Notes under the pieces: generated by a model
What the model saw: only the letters and a program-made list of their open reading frames with translations
Told to the model about the DNA's origin: nothing
Databases searched by the model: none
Translations under genes and position numbers: made by a program
Shown: positions 22,100-30,242 of the stretch, in pieces
Layout of the letters: each line of letters begins with the position of its first letter
Numbering within the stretch: position 1 is the first letter of the stretch
Origin: a virus
IMG/VR virus record: IMGVR_UViG_3300009175_001426
Coordinates: 1-40,019 of that record
Strand: one strand, 5' to 3'
Length of the DNA stretch: 40,019 bases

Positions 22100-23292
22100 C
22101 AGTCGAATACGGCAACCTGCCTTTCAAGGAAGCGGAAAAGTTTTTTCGCGACAAGGTCAACATCCCCACCAAGCGGTGGGATGACCTCAAGGAGGGTATG
22201 CATGCCCGTGGCTTCATGATTGCCGGGGCACAACGTGACGACATGCTTTGCGACTTCCATGGGGCCCTACGCAAGGCGATCGAACAGGGCACCACCCTGG
22301 AGACGTTCCGCCAGGACTTCGACCAGATCGTGAACCGCTACGGCTGGAGTTACAACGGCGGCCAAGGCTGGCGCACCAGGGTGATCTACGACACCAACCT
22401 GCGCACCTCGTATATGGCCGGGCGTTACCAGCAGATGACCGACCCGGACGTACTGGCCTACAACCCGTACTGGCGCTACCGACACAATCATGCCGTCAGG
22501 CCCCGACCGCAACATGTGGCGTGGAACGGACTGACCCTGCGTCATGATGATCCTTTCTGGTCCAGCCACTACCCACCCAACGGCTGGGGCTGACACTGCT
22601 CCGTCGATCCGGTCTCGGATCGAGATATGGAGCGGTTGGGCAAGCGTGGCCCGGATAAGGCCCCGCCCCTGGTCATTGATCCTAAGACCGGTGCGCCGGT
22701 GGGTATTGATAAGGGCTGGGGCTACAACGTTGGCGAGGCGGCCTGGGGCAAGCAGCTGTCAGCAGAGGTGATGAACGATTGGCGGTCCCAGGGTGCGAAG
22801 GCCTGGAACAAATTGACGCCTGGAGATTGGAAGAGCCAGGGTCGCCCGGAACGCATCCCGGGCGATACCACCAAAACGAAGCTCGGCCCTAAACTTATTT
22901 CTACCGAGGAAGCGGCCAAGGCCCTGACCAAGATCATGGGAGATGAGGAGCGGATCTATACGCTGCCCTCCGGTGGTCGGGTGCTGGTGAACGCAGAAAA
23001 CCTGGCAAGCCACATCGATCTGGACCGCACCCCGTTTCTGCCTCTGCTGCCGGAGGTACTGACAGACCCGTATGAGGCGTGGATCTCCTTTGAACAACAC
23101 AAGGGAACCGGCAAGGTAGTACTGCGACAGAGGCTGATCAAGATGCTGCAGCTGGACAAAGAGCGCGGCGTGCTTGTCACGGCGCAGGCGAAGAATGGGG
23201 TGATCGAGGCGTGGACGATGGTTCCGACGTCCGATCGGAAGTATCTGAACAATCAGCGGGCAGGGAAGCTTTTATGGGGAAGGGAAGAATAG
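22096..23292 (+). CDS. MuF head morphogenesis selenoprotein (Sec166) fused to a BECR-type nuclease-like domain
   Basis: Reading through one TGA gives 398 residues. The N-terminal part is a classic Mu F/SPP1 gp7 domain (VIYDTNLRTSYMAGRYQQM, then ALTLRHDDPFW-like WNGLTLRHDDPFW and HYPPNGWG). In the family this is followed by C-x-C; here the codons are TGA-CAC-TGC, so the first Cys becomes Sec (U166), with C168 retained. The frame then runs on with family-like sequence (SVDPVSDRDMERLGKRGPDK) without another stop. Residues about 286-398 resemble the PBECR barnase/EndoU/colicin-like fold (DPYEAWISFEQHKGTGKVVL, then GVIEAWTMVPTSDRKYL). MuF acts in head assembly and as injected cargo. A SECIS-like hairpin follows the TGA. 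Confidence 0.85.
22598..22633 (+). promoter_or_regulatory. Bacterial SECIS-like element directing Sec at TGA 22591-22593
   Basis: Upper stem TCGATCC (22604-22610) and GGATCGA (22617-22623), seven perfect pairs, closes a six-base loop GGUCUC. A lower stem pairs GCTCC (22598-22602) with GGAGC (22629-22633). The loop begins 17 nt after the TGA. E. coli fdhF has the same UGA-CAC start, a GGUCU loop and 18 nt of spacing. A G in the first two loop bases is the known SelB requirement. All pairing is within coding sequence. Confidence 0.85.
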
Positions 23293-23297
23293 ATGGG

Positions 23298-23326
23298 GCC
23301 CTCACTCTCTCCGCAGCAGAGTGGGC
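23298..23326. other. Hairpin after the MuF gene
   Basis: GCCC-t-CACTCT (23298-23308), a nine-base loop, AGAGTG-GGC (23318-23326). No T run follows, so it is probably not a full terminator. It may protect or separate the messages for MuF and gpG. The rest of the 114-base gap shows only the GAGGAG ribosome site for the next gene. Confidence 0.55.
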
Positions 23327-23406
23327 ACCAGGTTCCGGTTATCGGGACTGCGGCCCAACCGTTACCATCGTTCTTTTAAAATAGCGCAGGCAGAGGAGTT
23401 TGTCAA

Positions 23407-23946
23407 ATGGCCGGAGCTTTTACCGTTGTAGCTAAGTTCGATGACCGCGAGATCATGGCAGCCCTTGAACGTATGAGCCGCCAAGCCCGCAGGCTCAGCC
23501 CGGCATGGAAGAACATCGGCGAGGCGCTATTGCGCTCTACTGGGCAGCGCTTTCACCTGCAGCAGGATCCCGAGGGCCAACGCTGGCAGCGGCTCAAGGA
23601 TTCGACCAAGGCCAGCAAGGCAGCACGCGGCTACGACCCGCGCAAGATCCTGACCATGCGCGGTCAGTTGCGCAACTCGATCCGCTACCAGGCGGATGAT
23701 GGCGGGGTTCGAATCGGCACCAATCTGATCTATGCCGCCATCCATCAGTTCGGCGGCAAGACCAGGGCGCATGTGATCAAGCCGAAAAACAAAAAGGCCC
23801 TGGCCTGGCCAGGCGGGCGACACCCGGTGCGCAGTGTCAAACACCCCGGCTCCAATATACCGGCCCGGCCGTTTTTGGGGATCTCGCGGCAGGATCGCGA
23901 CCGGATCTTGGAAGTGGTTTTCGACCATCTCGGGATGAATGGGTAA
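23407..23946 (+). CDS. Phage virion morphogenesis protein (Mu gpG-like)
   Basis: 179 residues from an ATG with GAGGAG upstream. It matches the phage virion morphogenesis/tail-completion family: a basic helix (IMAALERMSRQARRLSPAWK), then WQRLKDSTKASKAARG, MRGQLRNSIRYQ and the conserved YAAIHQFGG, with IPARPFLGIS near the end. In Mu, G lies after F and works in head-tail completion. Here order and length agree. Confidence 0.92.
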   Translation: MAGAFTVVAKFDDREIMAALERMSRQARRLSPAWKNIGEALLRSTGQRFHLQQDPEGQRWQRLKDSTKASKAARGYDPRKILTMRGQLRNSIRYQADDGGVRIGTNLIYAAIHQFGGKTRAHVIKPKNKKALAWPGGRHPVRSVKHPGSNIPARPFLGISRQDRDRILEVVFDHLGMNG

Positions 23947-23967
23947 AAGCGGCCCTGTTTTGCAATA

Positions 23968-24004
23968 CCGGACGGCACGTCCGGAAGGTCGGGCGATACC
24001 GACC
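23968..24004. other. Two tandem hairpins before the protease/scaffold gene
   Basis: CCGGAC-ggcac-GTCCGG (23968-23984) and GGTCGG-gcgata-CCGACC (23987-24004) are both perfect six-base stems. No T run follows. They separate gpG from the capsid assembly genes, which are needed at much higher level, so they may set mRNA ends. Confidence 0.6.
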
Positions 24005-24062
24005 CGATCAAATACAGCGAATTTTAAAGATAGTTTAAACGGCATAACCGATGGAGACGCGC

Positions 24063-25184
24063 ATGAATAAAAAGCTGGAGATATTCAAGGCAGGAAAACA
24101 TACCACCGCTGCCGGCCAAACCCTGGAATTTAGCGAGGCGGATCTGCAAGCCACGGTCGCGGCGTATGACCCGGCGAAGCACGAGGCCCCCCTGGTGGTC
24201 GGACACCCGAGCATTGATGCCCCGGCCTATGGCTGGGTGAAAGGGCTGTCCTTTGCCGAAGGATCCATGACCGCCGAGCCTGACCAGGTCGATCCAGCCT
24301 TTGCCGAGATGGTCAACGCGGGCCGCTACAAGAAGATCAGCGCCAGCTTCTATACTCCGGACGCACCAAACAATCCGGTGCCAGGTGTCTATTCCCTGCG
24401 CCATGTCGGGTTTCTTGGAGCCCAACCCCCAGCGGTAAAGGGACTCAAAAGCGCCAGCTTTGCCGCATCAGAAGAGGGCGTGGTCGAGTTCGGCGACTGG
24501 GCCGATCAAGTCGGGGCCGGTCTCTTCCGCAAACTTCGGGAATGGATCATCGCCAAGTTTGGTCAAGATGAGGCTGATAAGGCGTTGCCTGGGTGGGATG
24601 TGGACATGGTGCAGACCGAGGCCGCCCAGAGAGATACAGGAAATGAGGCCGACTCGCTGTTCGCGGAAGGCTTAAAACAAAAAAAGGAGGGTACCACCTT
24701 GCTGACACCAGAACAAATTGCCGCCAAGGAATTGGAGCTGCAACAGAAAGAAACGGCGTTTACCGAACGCGAGGCGAATTTGCTGAAACAGGAACAAATC
24801 GTCATTCACCAGGCGCACCTGACTTTTGCTGAAGGGTTGGTAAAGGAAGGCAAGCTGCTCCCGGCGCTTAAAGAGCAGGCGGTGGCCATGCTTGATTTTG
24901 CATCCGGGCTCGATGCCGGGCAGGTGGTCGAGTTCGGCGAGGGCGAAGGGAAACAGACACTCGCCCTGGGCGAATCGTTCAAGTCGTTCCTCTCCGGCCA
25001 GCCGAAGTTCATTGTCTTTGGAGAAACCGTTAAGGCGGAAGGGGAAAAAAGCACTGTCGAGTTCGCGGCCGCTCCCGGCTACGCCGTAGATGCTGACTCC
25101 CTGGAGATCCATACCAAGGCTATTGCCTACCAGGGCGCGAACCCTGGTGTCGAGTACATGGCTGCCATCAAAGCCGTGCAATAG
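24063..25184 (+). CDS. Prohead protease/scaffold (Mu gp32 I/Z-like)
   Basis: 373 residues from the ATG at 24063, which has GGAG six bases upstream; the ATG at 24051 would add four residues. The N-terminal half is the Mu I-type peptidase domain (EIFKAGKHTTAAGQTLEFSE, then APLVVGHPSIDAPAYGWVKG and YKKISASFYTPD with SLRHVGFLGAQPPAVKGL). The C-terminal half has a long coiled scaffold (AKELELQQKETAFTEREANL). In Mu the same gene yields protease and, from an internal start, scaffold Z. The ATG-less middle makes an internal start hard to place here. Confidence 0.9.
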   Translation: MNKKLEIFKAGKHTTAAGQTLEFSEADLQATVAAYDPAKHEAPLVVGHPSIDAPAYGWVKGLSFAEGSMTAEPDQVDPAFAEMVNAGRYKKISASFYTPDAPNNPVPGVYSLRHVGFLGAQPPAVKGLKSASFAASEEGVVEFGDWADQVGAGLFRKLREWIIAKFGQDEADKALPGWDVDMVQTEAAQRDTGNEADSLFAEGLKQKKEGTTLLTPEQIAAKELELQQKETAFTEREANLLKQEQIVIHQAHLTFAEGLVKEGKLLPALKEQAVAMLDFASGLDAGQVVEFGEGEGKQTLALGESFKSFLSGQPKFIVFGETVKAEGEKSTVEFAAAPGYAVDADSLEIHTKAIAYQGANPGVEYMAAIKAVQ

Positions 25185-25245
25185 TAAGCCAGCTCAGAGC
25201 AAAACGAATTCTGTCCCGCACATACAAATTTAAGGAGGAACAACA

Positions 25246-25590
25246 ATGTCACGTCAAGCTCAACCTAGCCTTAGCCTGAGCCTTACCACTACCGGCATTA
25301 TCGCCGAGGCTCGTTTCGTCAATACGTCCGTTGCCCAGGCCGGAGCGGCCTCCAACACTTTCGGTGTGGCTCGGATGGCTGCAGCACTCGGTGACGTCAT
25401 TCCGGTCGATGCGGTTGGCACCGCCATCGTTGAGTCTGGAGCCGCCTTTGCTGCGGGTGCACTGCTCGCAACCGACGCCTCCGGTCGGGCGGTGACCTGG
25501 GCAGCCGGAGCTGCAGTCGCCAGAGCCCTTCCCGGTCAAGCAGCTACGGCTGCTGGCCAGTTCGTTGAAGTGCTCCTCATCCCAAATTAA
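25246..25590 (+). CDS. Head decoration/capsid cement protein (DUF2190-like)
   Basis: 114 residues behind a very strong AAGGAGGAA site, as expected for an abundant virion protein. It is low in charge and Ala/Gly-rich, with the beta pattern DVIPVDAVGTAIVESGAAFA and LLATDASGRAVTWAAGAAVA, ending GQFVEVLLIPN. This is the DUF2190/cement type that stabilises capsids. It sits between protease and capsid genes. Confidence 0.85.
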   Translation: MSRQAQPSLSLSLTTTGIIAEARFVNTSVAQAGAASNTFGVARMAAALGDVIPVDAVGTAIVESGAAFAAGALLATDASGRAVTWAAGAAVARALPGQAATAAGQFVEVLLIPN

Positions 25591-25625
25591 TCAGTCATTA
25601 ACCACCTTTTACGGAGGTATTTCAG

Positions 25626-26549
25626 ATGTTGAACGCAGCAGGAATCAGAGTCATCAATCCAATTCTCAGCACGGTCGCCCAAGGCTATCAACAAGCCGAT
25701 CTAATCGGAGCAGCCCTTTTTCCCAGGGTGCCGGTTGAGATCTCCGGTGGGCAGATCCTGGAGTTCGGAAAAGAGTCTTTCAAACTGTACAACTCCCGGC
25801 GTGCCCCTGGCGGAGCGACCAAACGCATCTCGTTCGGCTATCTGGGCAAACCGTTTGCCCTTTTCAATGATGCTCTTGAAGCACCGGTGCCACGTGAGTT
25901 CATGCGGGACGCCAAGGTCATGCCAGGGATAGACCTCGCCACGCGTGCCGTTATGCTAGTCATGCGCAGCCTGATGCTGGGGTTGGAAGTGGCGCAGGCT
26001 ACCCTTGCCACCGATGCCTCGCAATACGACGCCAACCATAAAATAACACTGACCGGAACAGCCAAGTGGAGCGATCCGAACTCCGACCCTATTTCGCAGA
26101 TGGATACCTACAAAGAGGCCATCCGGAGCACAGTCGGTATTCGGCCCAATACTCTGGCCCTTTCCGCCCAGGCGTTTTCGGCGGCAAAGACCAATGCCAA
26201 GATCCGGGCTCAGTTCCAATATACAAATCCGGACAGCGTTACTGCTGAGATGCTTTGTAAAGCATTCGATGTCAAGAAGCTTGTAGTCGGAGAAGCCGTC
26301 ACCTCCGATGACTCCGGCGTGATCTCCGACGTCTGGGGCAACAACGCGATTCTTGCCTATGTTCCGGATGTTCCTACGAGCATGGAGGTGCCCTCCTATG
26401 GATACACCTACACCATGGTCGGGCATCCATTGGTGGAGGAACCATACTATGACAACAACGCCAAGTCATGGGTCTACGGGGTTGGTTTTGAGCGTGTTCC
26501 GGTTCTCTCCGGCATTACCTCGGGCTATCTGATCCAAGGCATTAAGTAG
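25626..26549 (+). CDS. Major capsid protein
   Basis: 307 residues with a strong GGAGG site. The chain fits the major capsid E-like/Mu T family: N-terminal PILSTVAQGYQQADLIGAAL, FPRVPVEISGGQILEFGKES and RRAPGGATKRISFG, central TYKEAIRSTVGIRPNTLALS, and C-terminal SWVYGVGFERVPVLSGITSG. It forms the icosahedral shell on the scaffold. A hairpin follows its stop. Confidence 0.92.
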   Translation: MLNAAGIRVINPILSTVAQGYQQADLIGAALFPRVPVEISGGQILEFGKESFKLYNSRRAPGGATKRISFGYLGKPFALFNDALEAPVPREFMRDAKVMPGIDLATRAVMLVMRSLMLGLEVAQATLATDASQYDANHKITLTGTAKWSDPNSDPISQMDTYKEAIRSTVGIRPNTLALSAQAFSAAKTNAKIRAQFQYTNPDSVTAEMLCKAFDVKKLVVGEAVTSDDSGVISDVWGNNAILAYVPDVPTSMEVPSYGYTYTMVGHPLVEEPYYDNNAKSWVYGVGFERVPVLSGITSGYLIQGIK

Positions 26550-26563
26550 AAATCTGATCAGCT

Positions 26564-26589
26564 GGAGACAGAATTCGATTCTGTCCTCC
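26564..26589. other. Hairpin after the capsid gene
   Basis: GGAG-ACAGAAT (26564-26574), loop TCG, ATTCTGT-c-CTCC (26578-26589), with one bulged C. It is followed by AAAATTAT, not a T run. It may stabilise the capsid mRNA or attenuate downstream tail genes. Confidence 0.55.
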
Positions 26590-26611
26590 AAAATTATAAG
26601 GAGAGTGAACC

Positions 26612-26899
26612 ATGGCAAAATATCCCGTTTATGAACCGTTGCTCGGCGATCGCCCCACCCCGTATATGCCGGGCGATATCGTCGAGATGGATGAAAAAGA
26701 AGCACGCGGCCTGATCAAGGCTGGTGTCCTCGGTGAGTCAGATGAACTTGGAGGTGGACGTGGCCTGAATGCTACCAAAACCATCGAGCTCGCCAAAGCC
26801 GCCACCACAAATGCGGAACTGGACGAACTCGCCCTGGGCGAAACCCGCAAAACCGTATTGATGGCCATCGAAACCAGGCGTTTCGATCTTGAGGAATAA
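26612..26899 (+). CDS. Small head-tail region protein (Mu gp35 position)
   Basis: 95 residues with a strong AAGGAGAG site. Begins with a short beta motif (RPTPYMPGDIVEMDEKEARG, then LIKAGVLGE) like the small proteins that follow the capsid gene in many phages. A helical acidic tail follows (AELDELALGETRKTVLMAIE). It lies three bases before the DUF1320 gene. Function unknown. Confidence 0.7.
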   Translation: MAKYPVYEPLLGDRPTPYMPGDIVEMDEKEARGLIKAGVLGESDELGGGRGLNATKTIELAKAATTNAELDELALGETRKTVLMAIETRRFDLEE

Positions 26900-26902
26900 A
26901 CC

Positions 26903-27337
26903 ATGTACTGCTCCCTGAACGATATCCAAGCGATCGTGCCGGAAGACGATCTGGTCGAACTGACCGATGATGCGACACCTCCCACCTTCATCAATGAAGA
27001 CGTGATCGATCGGGCCATCACCGACGCCGGTGAGCTGATCGACGGATATCTTCGGGGTCGGTATACCCTGCCCCTTTCTCCGGTTCCCGGGCTGATCAAC
27101 ACCCTGGCCGCCGACATCACCATCTACCGGCTCTATGCGCGGCGGATCCGCCTGACTCCGCCGGAAATCGTCACCGAACGCTATAAGGAAGCACAAAAAA
27201 TCCTGGGGAAGATTCAATCCGGCAATGTCTCGCTGGGATCGGAGAATACCGGAGGCGACGTAACGCCGGTAACAGGCGGCCCCCAGTTCAGCGCTCCGGA
27301 TAGGGTGTTCACCCGGGACACCTTGGGTGATTACTGA
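26903..27337 (+). CDS. DUF1320 protein (Mu gp36/J-like)
   Basis: 144 residues: MYCSLNDIQAIVPEDDLVEL at the start and DAGELIDGYLRGRYTLPLSP, then TLAADITIYRLYARR, the signature of DUF1320. These are head-tail connector-type helical proteins of Mu-like phages. The stop overlaps the next start (TGATG). No catalytic residues are expected. Confidence 0.93.
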   Translation: MYCSLNDIQAIVPEDDLVELTDDATPPTFINEDVIDRAITDAGELIDGYLRGRYTLPLSPVPGLINTLAADITIYRLYARRIRLTPPEIVTERYKEAQKILGKIQSGNVSLGSENTGGDVTPVTGGPQFSAPDRVFTRDTLGDY

Positions 27338-27861
27338 TGATCAATCAGATTGAAGACGCGATCGTCACCCGCATCAAAGCGAAACTGGGAGCTACCGCCG
27401 GTAAGGTGGACGTGCAGAAGGGTGTCGAGGGCATACCGCAGCCTGCTGTCTATGTTTCCACCGAGGCGGGCCGGTTTGAGAAGATCACCCAGGTGACGTT
27501 CAAGCAGCATCTGACCCTCTTTGTCGACATCGTCTTCTCGTATCGAGGGGCAAAAGATAGCGAGCGGAGAAAGGGGATGTATCTGATTTTGGAAGGCATC
27601 CTCCAGGCGCTGCTGCTCCAGGATCTCGAACTGAAAATCAAGCCGCTGGAGCCGCAGAGCTGGAGAAATACCACGGTTGAGGAGCTTCGTTCGCAAGGGC
27701 TGCTCTCTTTTTCCCTGGAACTGACCACCTCCTATACCATCAGCAAGATTGACGATGAAGCGCTTACCGATCTGCTGGTGATCGGCCTCAACTATTATCT
27801 GGCACCTGGCGACGATACGGTCGACGCCAGCGACACAGTCACCTTACAGGAGACACTATGA
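27337..27861 (+). CDS. Gp37-family protein (Mu gp37/K-like)
   Basis: 174 residues: INQIEDAIVTRIKAKLGATA, then QPAVYVSTEAGRFEKITQVT and a long amphipathic region RRKGMYLILEGILQALLLQD, with LLSFSLELTTSYTIS before an acidic tail. This is the Gp37/DUF1834 pattern. In Mu the product is a tail-completion or connector component. It overlaps the next gene by four bases. Confidence 0.9.
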   Translation: MINQIEDAIVTRIKAKLGATAGKVDVQKGVEGIPQPAVYVSTEAGRFEKITQVTFKQHLTLFVDIVFSYRGAKDSERRKGMYLILEGILQALLLQDLELKIKPLEPQSWRNTTVEELRSQGLLSFSLELTTSYTISKIDDEALTDLLVIGLNYYLAPGDDTVDASDTVTLQETL

Positions 27862-28070
27862 AAGTCACAGCAGCGCCGGGCCTCTTGTGCCCGATGGAAG
27901 GAAAACCCAGGGAATATATCACCGACGATCCGGAAGGGATAGAGGTAGAGCCCACGGCCTACTACCGCCGCCTGGTCGATGATGGATCCTTGGTGGAAGT
28001 GGTGGCAACATCGCCAAAGCAGCAGAAAACCTCAGCAGCCTCGACAGGGGCCATGGGAGGTGACCAGTAA
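27858..28070 (+). CDS. DUF2635 small protein (Mu gp38-like)
   Basis: 70 residues: MKVTAAPGLLCPMEGKPREY, then VEPTAYYRRLVDDGSLVEV, the compact DUF2635 signature. Its tail is polar and disordered. It always precedes the tail sheath gene in Mu-like operons, as here, with a one-base TAATG overlap. Function unknown. Confidence 0.9.
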   Translation: MKVTAAPGLLCPMEGKPREYITDDPEGIEVEPTAYYRRLVDDGSLVEVVATSPKQQKTSAASTGAMGGDQ

Positions 28071-29494
28071 TGGCATCCAAGAATATTACGTTTGACACCA
28101 TTCCGGCATCGATCCGCAAGCCGGGCAAGTATTTTGAGTTCAACACCCGGCTGGCGGTGCGCACCCTACCCGCCAATGGGCAAAAAATGCTGATTATCGC
28201 CCAGCGGCTGGCAGCCGGTACCGTGGCAGCCCTGGTGCCGACCCAGGTCTTTTCGGATGCTCAGGCCGCTGATTATTTCGGCAACGGCAGCACGGCGCAT
28301 CTCATGTGTCGGGCCGCCATCACAGCCAACCCCTATCTTGATCTGACCGTCTGCGCCCTGGACGATGGCGCAGGGGCAGCGGCAACCGACACGGTGACCA
28401 TTGCCGCTGCCGCTACGGCATCGGGGACGTTGAAGCTCTGGATCGGCAATCAGAGCGTGGAGATCGCTGTAACCTCCGGGGATGCCAATACCCTCGTGGC
28501 CACTGCCCTCGGGGCAGCGATCACCGCCAAAGCCGACCTGCCAGTGACCGCAGGCGTGGCAGCCGGTGTGGTGACGCTGACTGCCAAGAACAAAGGGACC
28601 GTCGGCAACCAGATCGATATCGCCTTTACCCTGACGGCCCTCGGCACCACAGTTGCCCTGGGAACCCCAAACCTGTCCGGCGGCACCATTGATCCGGATC
28701 CGTCGACCGCCCTGGCCAAGGTGTTTGCAGTGCAGTACCACCTCATCACCATTCCCTATAATGACCAAACGAATATAACGATTCTGCGCACGCATCTGGA
28801 CAATGTTTCCGGAGCGCTGGAAAAGCGGGGAGGCGTTGGTGTCTACGGTTTTGACGGTGCTCTGGCCGCTGCCACTACTTTGGCGGGGCTCATCAATGGT
28901 GGCCGCCTCGTCGAGGCATATCTTCGGGGAACAAAATCTCCGGTGTACGAGCTGGGAGCTGCATTTGCTGCGGTTATGGCGGGAGAAGAGGATCCGGCCA
29001 TGCCGCTCAATACTCTAGTCCTGAACGGCATCGCGGTTCCACCCATTGATCAGCGCCTAAGCCGAACCGAACAGGAGAGCTGCCTCAACAACGGCGTGGC
29101 CCCTCTTGAGGTCGGACCTGGAGAGGTTGTCCAGATCGTTAGGGCCGTTACCACATACACCAAAAACGCCGGCGGAATAAGTGATATTGCACTCCTGGAT
29201 GTCACTACCATCCGTTCTCTTGACTATCTGCGCAAGGCCAGTGTGGAGCGAGTCGAACTGCGCTTCCCCAGAGGGAAACTTTCAGATAGGACTCCTGCCA
29301 GGGTTTGGGTTGAGGAGTACGACGTATTACTGAAACTTCAAGAGCTGGAGATCGTCGAGAATGTGGAGGCCAATAAGGACGGCCTGATCATTGAGCGTGA
29401 TCTGCAGGATCCTAACCGTCTGGATATGAAGATTCCGGCGGACGTGGTCAACGGCCTGCATGTGCTGGCCGGGCGTATCGATCTGCTGCTGTAA
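28070..29494 (+). CDS. Contractile tail sheath protein (Mu gpL-like)
   Basis: 474 residues behind GGGAGGTGA. N-terminal PASIRKPGKYFEFNTRLAVR, then GQKMLIIAQRLAAGTVAALV and TQVFSDAQAADYFGNGSTAH; the C-terminal part has PPIDQRLSRTEQESCLNNGV and VQIVRAVTTYTKN. These are the sheath motifs of Mu/P2-type tails. The central Ala/Thr-rich stretch is the variable surface domain. It contracts around the tube at infection. Confidence 0.95.
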   Translation: MASKNITFDTIPASIRKPGKYFEFNTRLAVRTLPANGQKMLIIAQRLAAGTVAALVPTQVFSDAQAADYFGNGSTAHLMCRAAITANPYLDLTVCALDDGAGAAATDTVTIAAAATASGTLKLWIGNQSVEIAVTSGDANTLVATALGAAITAKADLPVTAGVAAGVVTLTAKNKGTVGNQIDIAFTLTALGTTVALGTPNLSGGTIDPDPSTALAKVFAVQYHLITIPYNDQTNITILRTHLDNVSGALEKRGGVGVYGFDGALAAATTLAGLINGGRLVEAYLRGTKSPVYELGAAFAAVMAGEEDPAMPLNTLVLNGIAVPPIDQRLSRTEQESCLNNGVAPLEVGPGEVVQIVRAVTTYTKNAGGISDIALLDVTTIRSLDYLRKASVERVELRFPRGKLSDRTPARVWVEEYDVLLKLQELEIVENVEANKDGLIIERDLQDPNRLDMKIPADVVNGLHVLAGRIDLLL

Positions 29495-29519
29495 TCGAAG
29501 ATTAAAGGAGGATTAAACC

Positions 29520-29873
29520 ATGCCAGAATATGTATCGCGGGTGCTACTGGAGATCAACGGCCAGGATATCACCGATTTCAAGTCCGTCTCGGAAAAAGAG
29601 GTCAAGCTCGCCGAGCAGGTGAAGTTGATGAACAAAACCGGGTTTACCGATGCCACTCCGCGTTATGAGGTCGATGTGGAATATGTGGTTCCGGCAGATG
29701 CGCCGGAGTTCGACTTCGCAAGCGTCAGAAATGGGACGTTGACCATCGACAAAATGAATGGTGTGCGGGAAACCTATACCGGGGTCCGTACGCTTAAAAT
29801 AGGCGCCACCAAGTATGATGGCGACAAAGAAGCGACCAGGACTATTGATCTTGGCGCAGCAAACAAGGTGTGA
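29520..29873 (+). CDS. Tail tube protein (Mu gpM-like)
   Basis: 117 residues with a strong AAAGGAGGA site. Shows the Mu-type tube pattern: VSRVLLEINGQDITDFKSVS, then EVKLAEQVKLMNKTGFTDAT and RYEVDVEYVVP with a C-terminal YTGVRTLKIG. It stacks in hexameric rings inside the sheath. It sits directly after the sheath gene. Confidence 0.92.
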   Translation: MPEYVSRVLLEINGQDITDFKSVSEKEVKLAEQVKLMNKTGFTDATPRYEVDVEYVVPADAPEFDFASVRNGTLTIDKMNGVRETYTGVRTLKIGATKYDGDKEATRTIDLGAANKV

Positions 29874-29876
29874 GCA

Positions 29877-30242
29877 ATGATGACCGAAAAAGGAACGCTA
29901 CCCGTAGGGGTAGAATTTGAGGGGAAGGTGCACCAGGATTTTGAATTGCGATCGCAATTCGTGCGCGACACCGTCGATATCTTTGACGATCCGGTTGCTG
30001 GCGATCGAGCTGAACGGAATAACCAGTTTTTTGCTGCCAGCCTGTTTGCCGGACGACTGGTTAAATTAGGCGAGATCCCGAAAGAGCAGATCACTGTCGA
30101 TATGGTTCTGGACCTGGAGCAAGAAGATTACATGGAGATTGTCCAGGCAGGAAAGAGGTTGGAAGAACGCATGGCCACGTTTCGAGGCAAGACTCCAGCC
30201 GTGGCGCCAGAAGGTACTGGCGATGCTCAAGGTGGGGTTTGA
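29877..30242 (+). CDS. Tail assembly chaperone, upstream frame (Mu gp41-like)
   Basis: 121 residues. LPVGVEFEGKVHQDFELRSQ, then DRAERNNQFFAASLFAGRLV and ITVDMVLDLEQEDYMEIVQA form the conserved core of the chaperones that coat tape measure proteins. The stop lies at the start of an overlap with a second frame (+1/-2 offset). Long-tailed phages commonly join such frames by programmed frameshift; Mu itself uses -2. The sequence before the stop has GGT-GGG-GTT. Confidence 0.85.
   Translation: MMTEKGTLPVGVEFEGKVHQDFELRSQFVRDTVDIFDDPVAGDRAERNNQFFAASLFAGRLVKLGEIPKEQITVDMVLDLEQEDYMEIVQAGKRLEERMATFRGKTPAVAPEGTGDAQGGV

Noticed and set aside
22591-22593. TGA read as a plain nonsense mutation or as the natural end of MuF, with a separate gene starting at 22627
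   Set aside because: The frame stays open and family-like directly after the TGA, the ATG at 22627 has no good ribosome site, the TGA falls on a conserved Cys, and a GGUCUC stem-loop is at the right distance.
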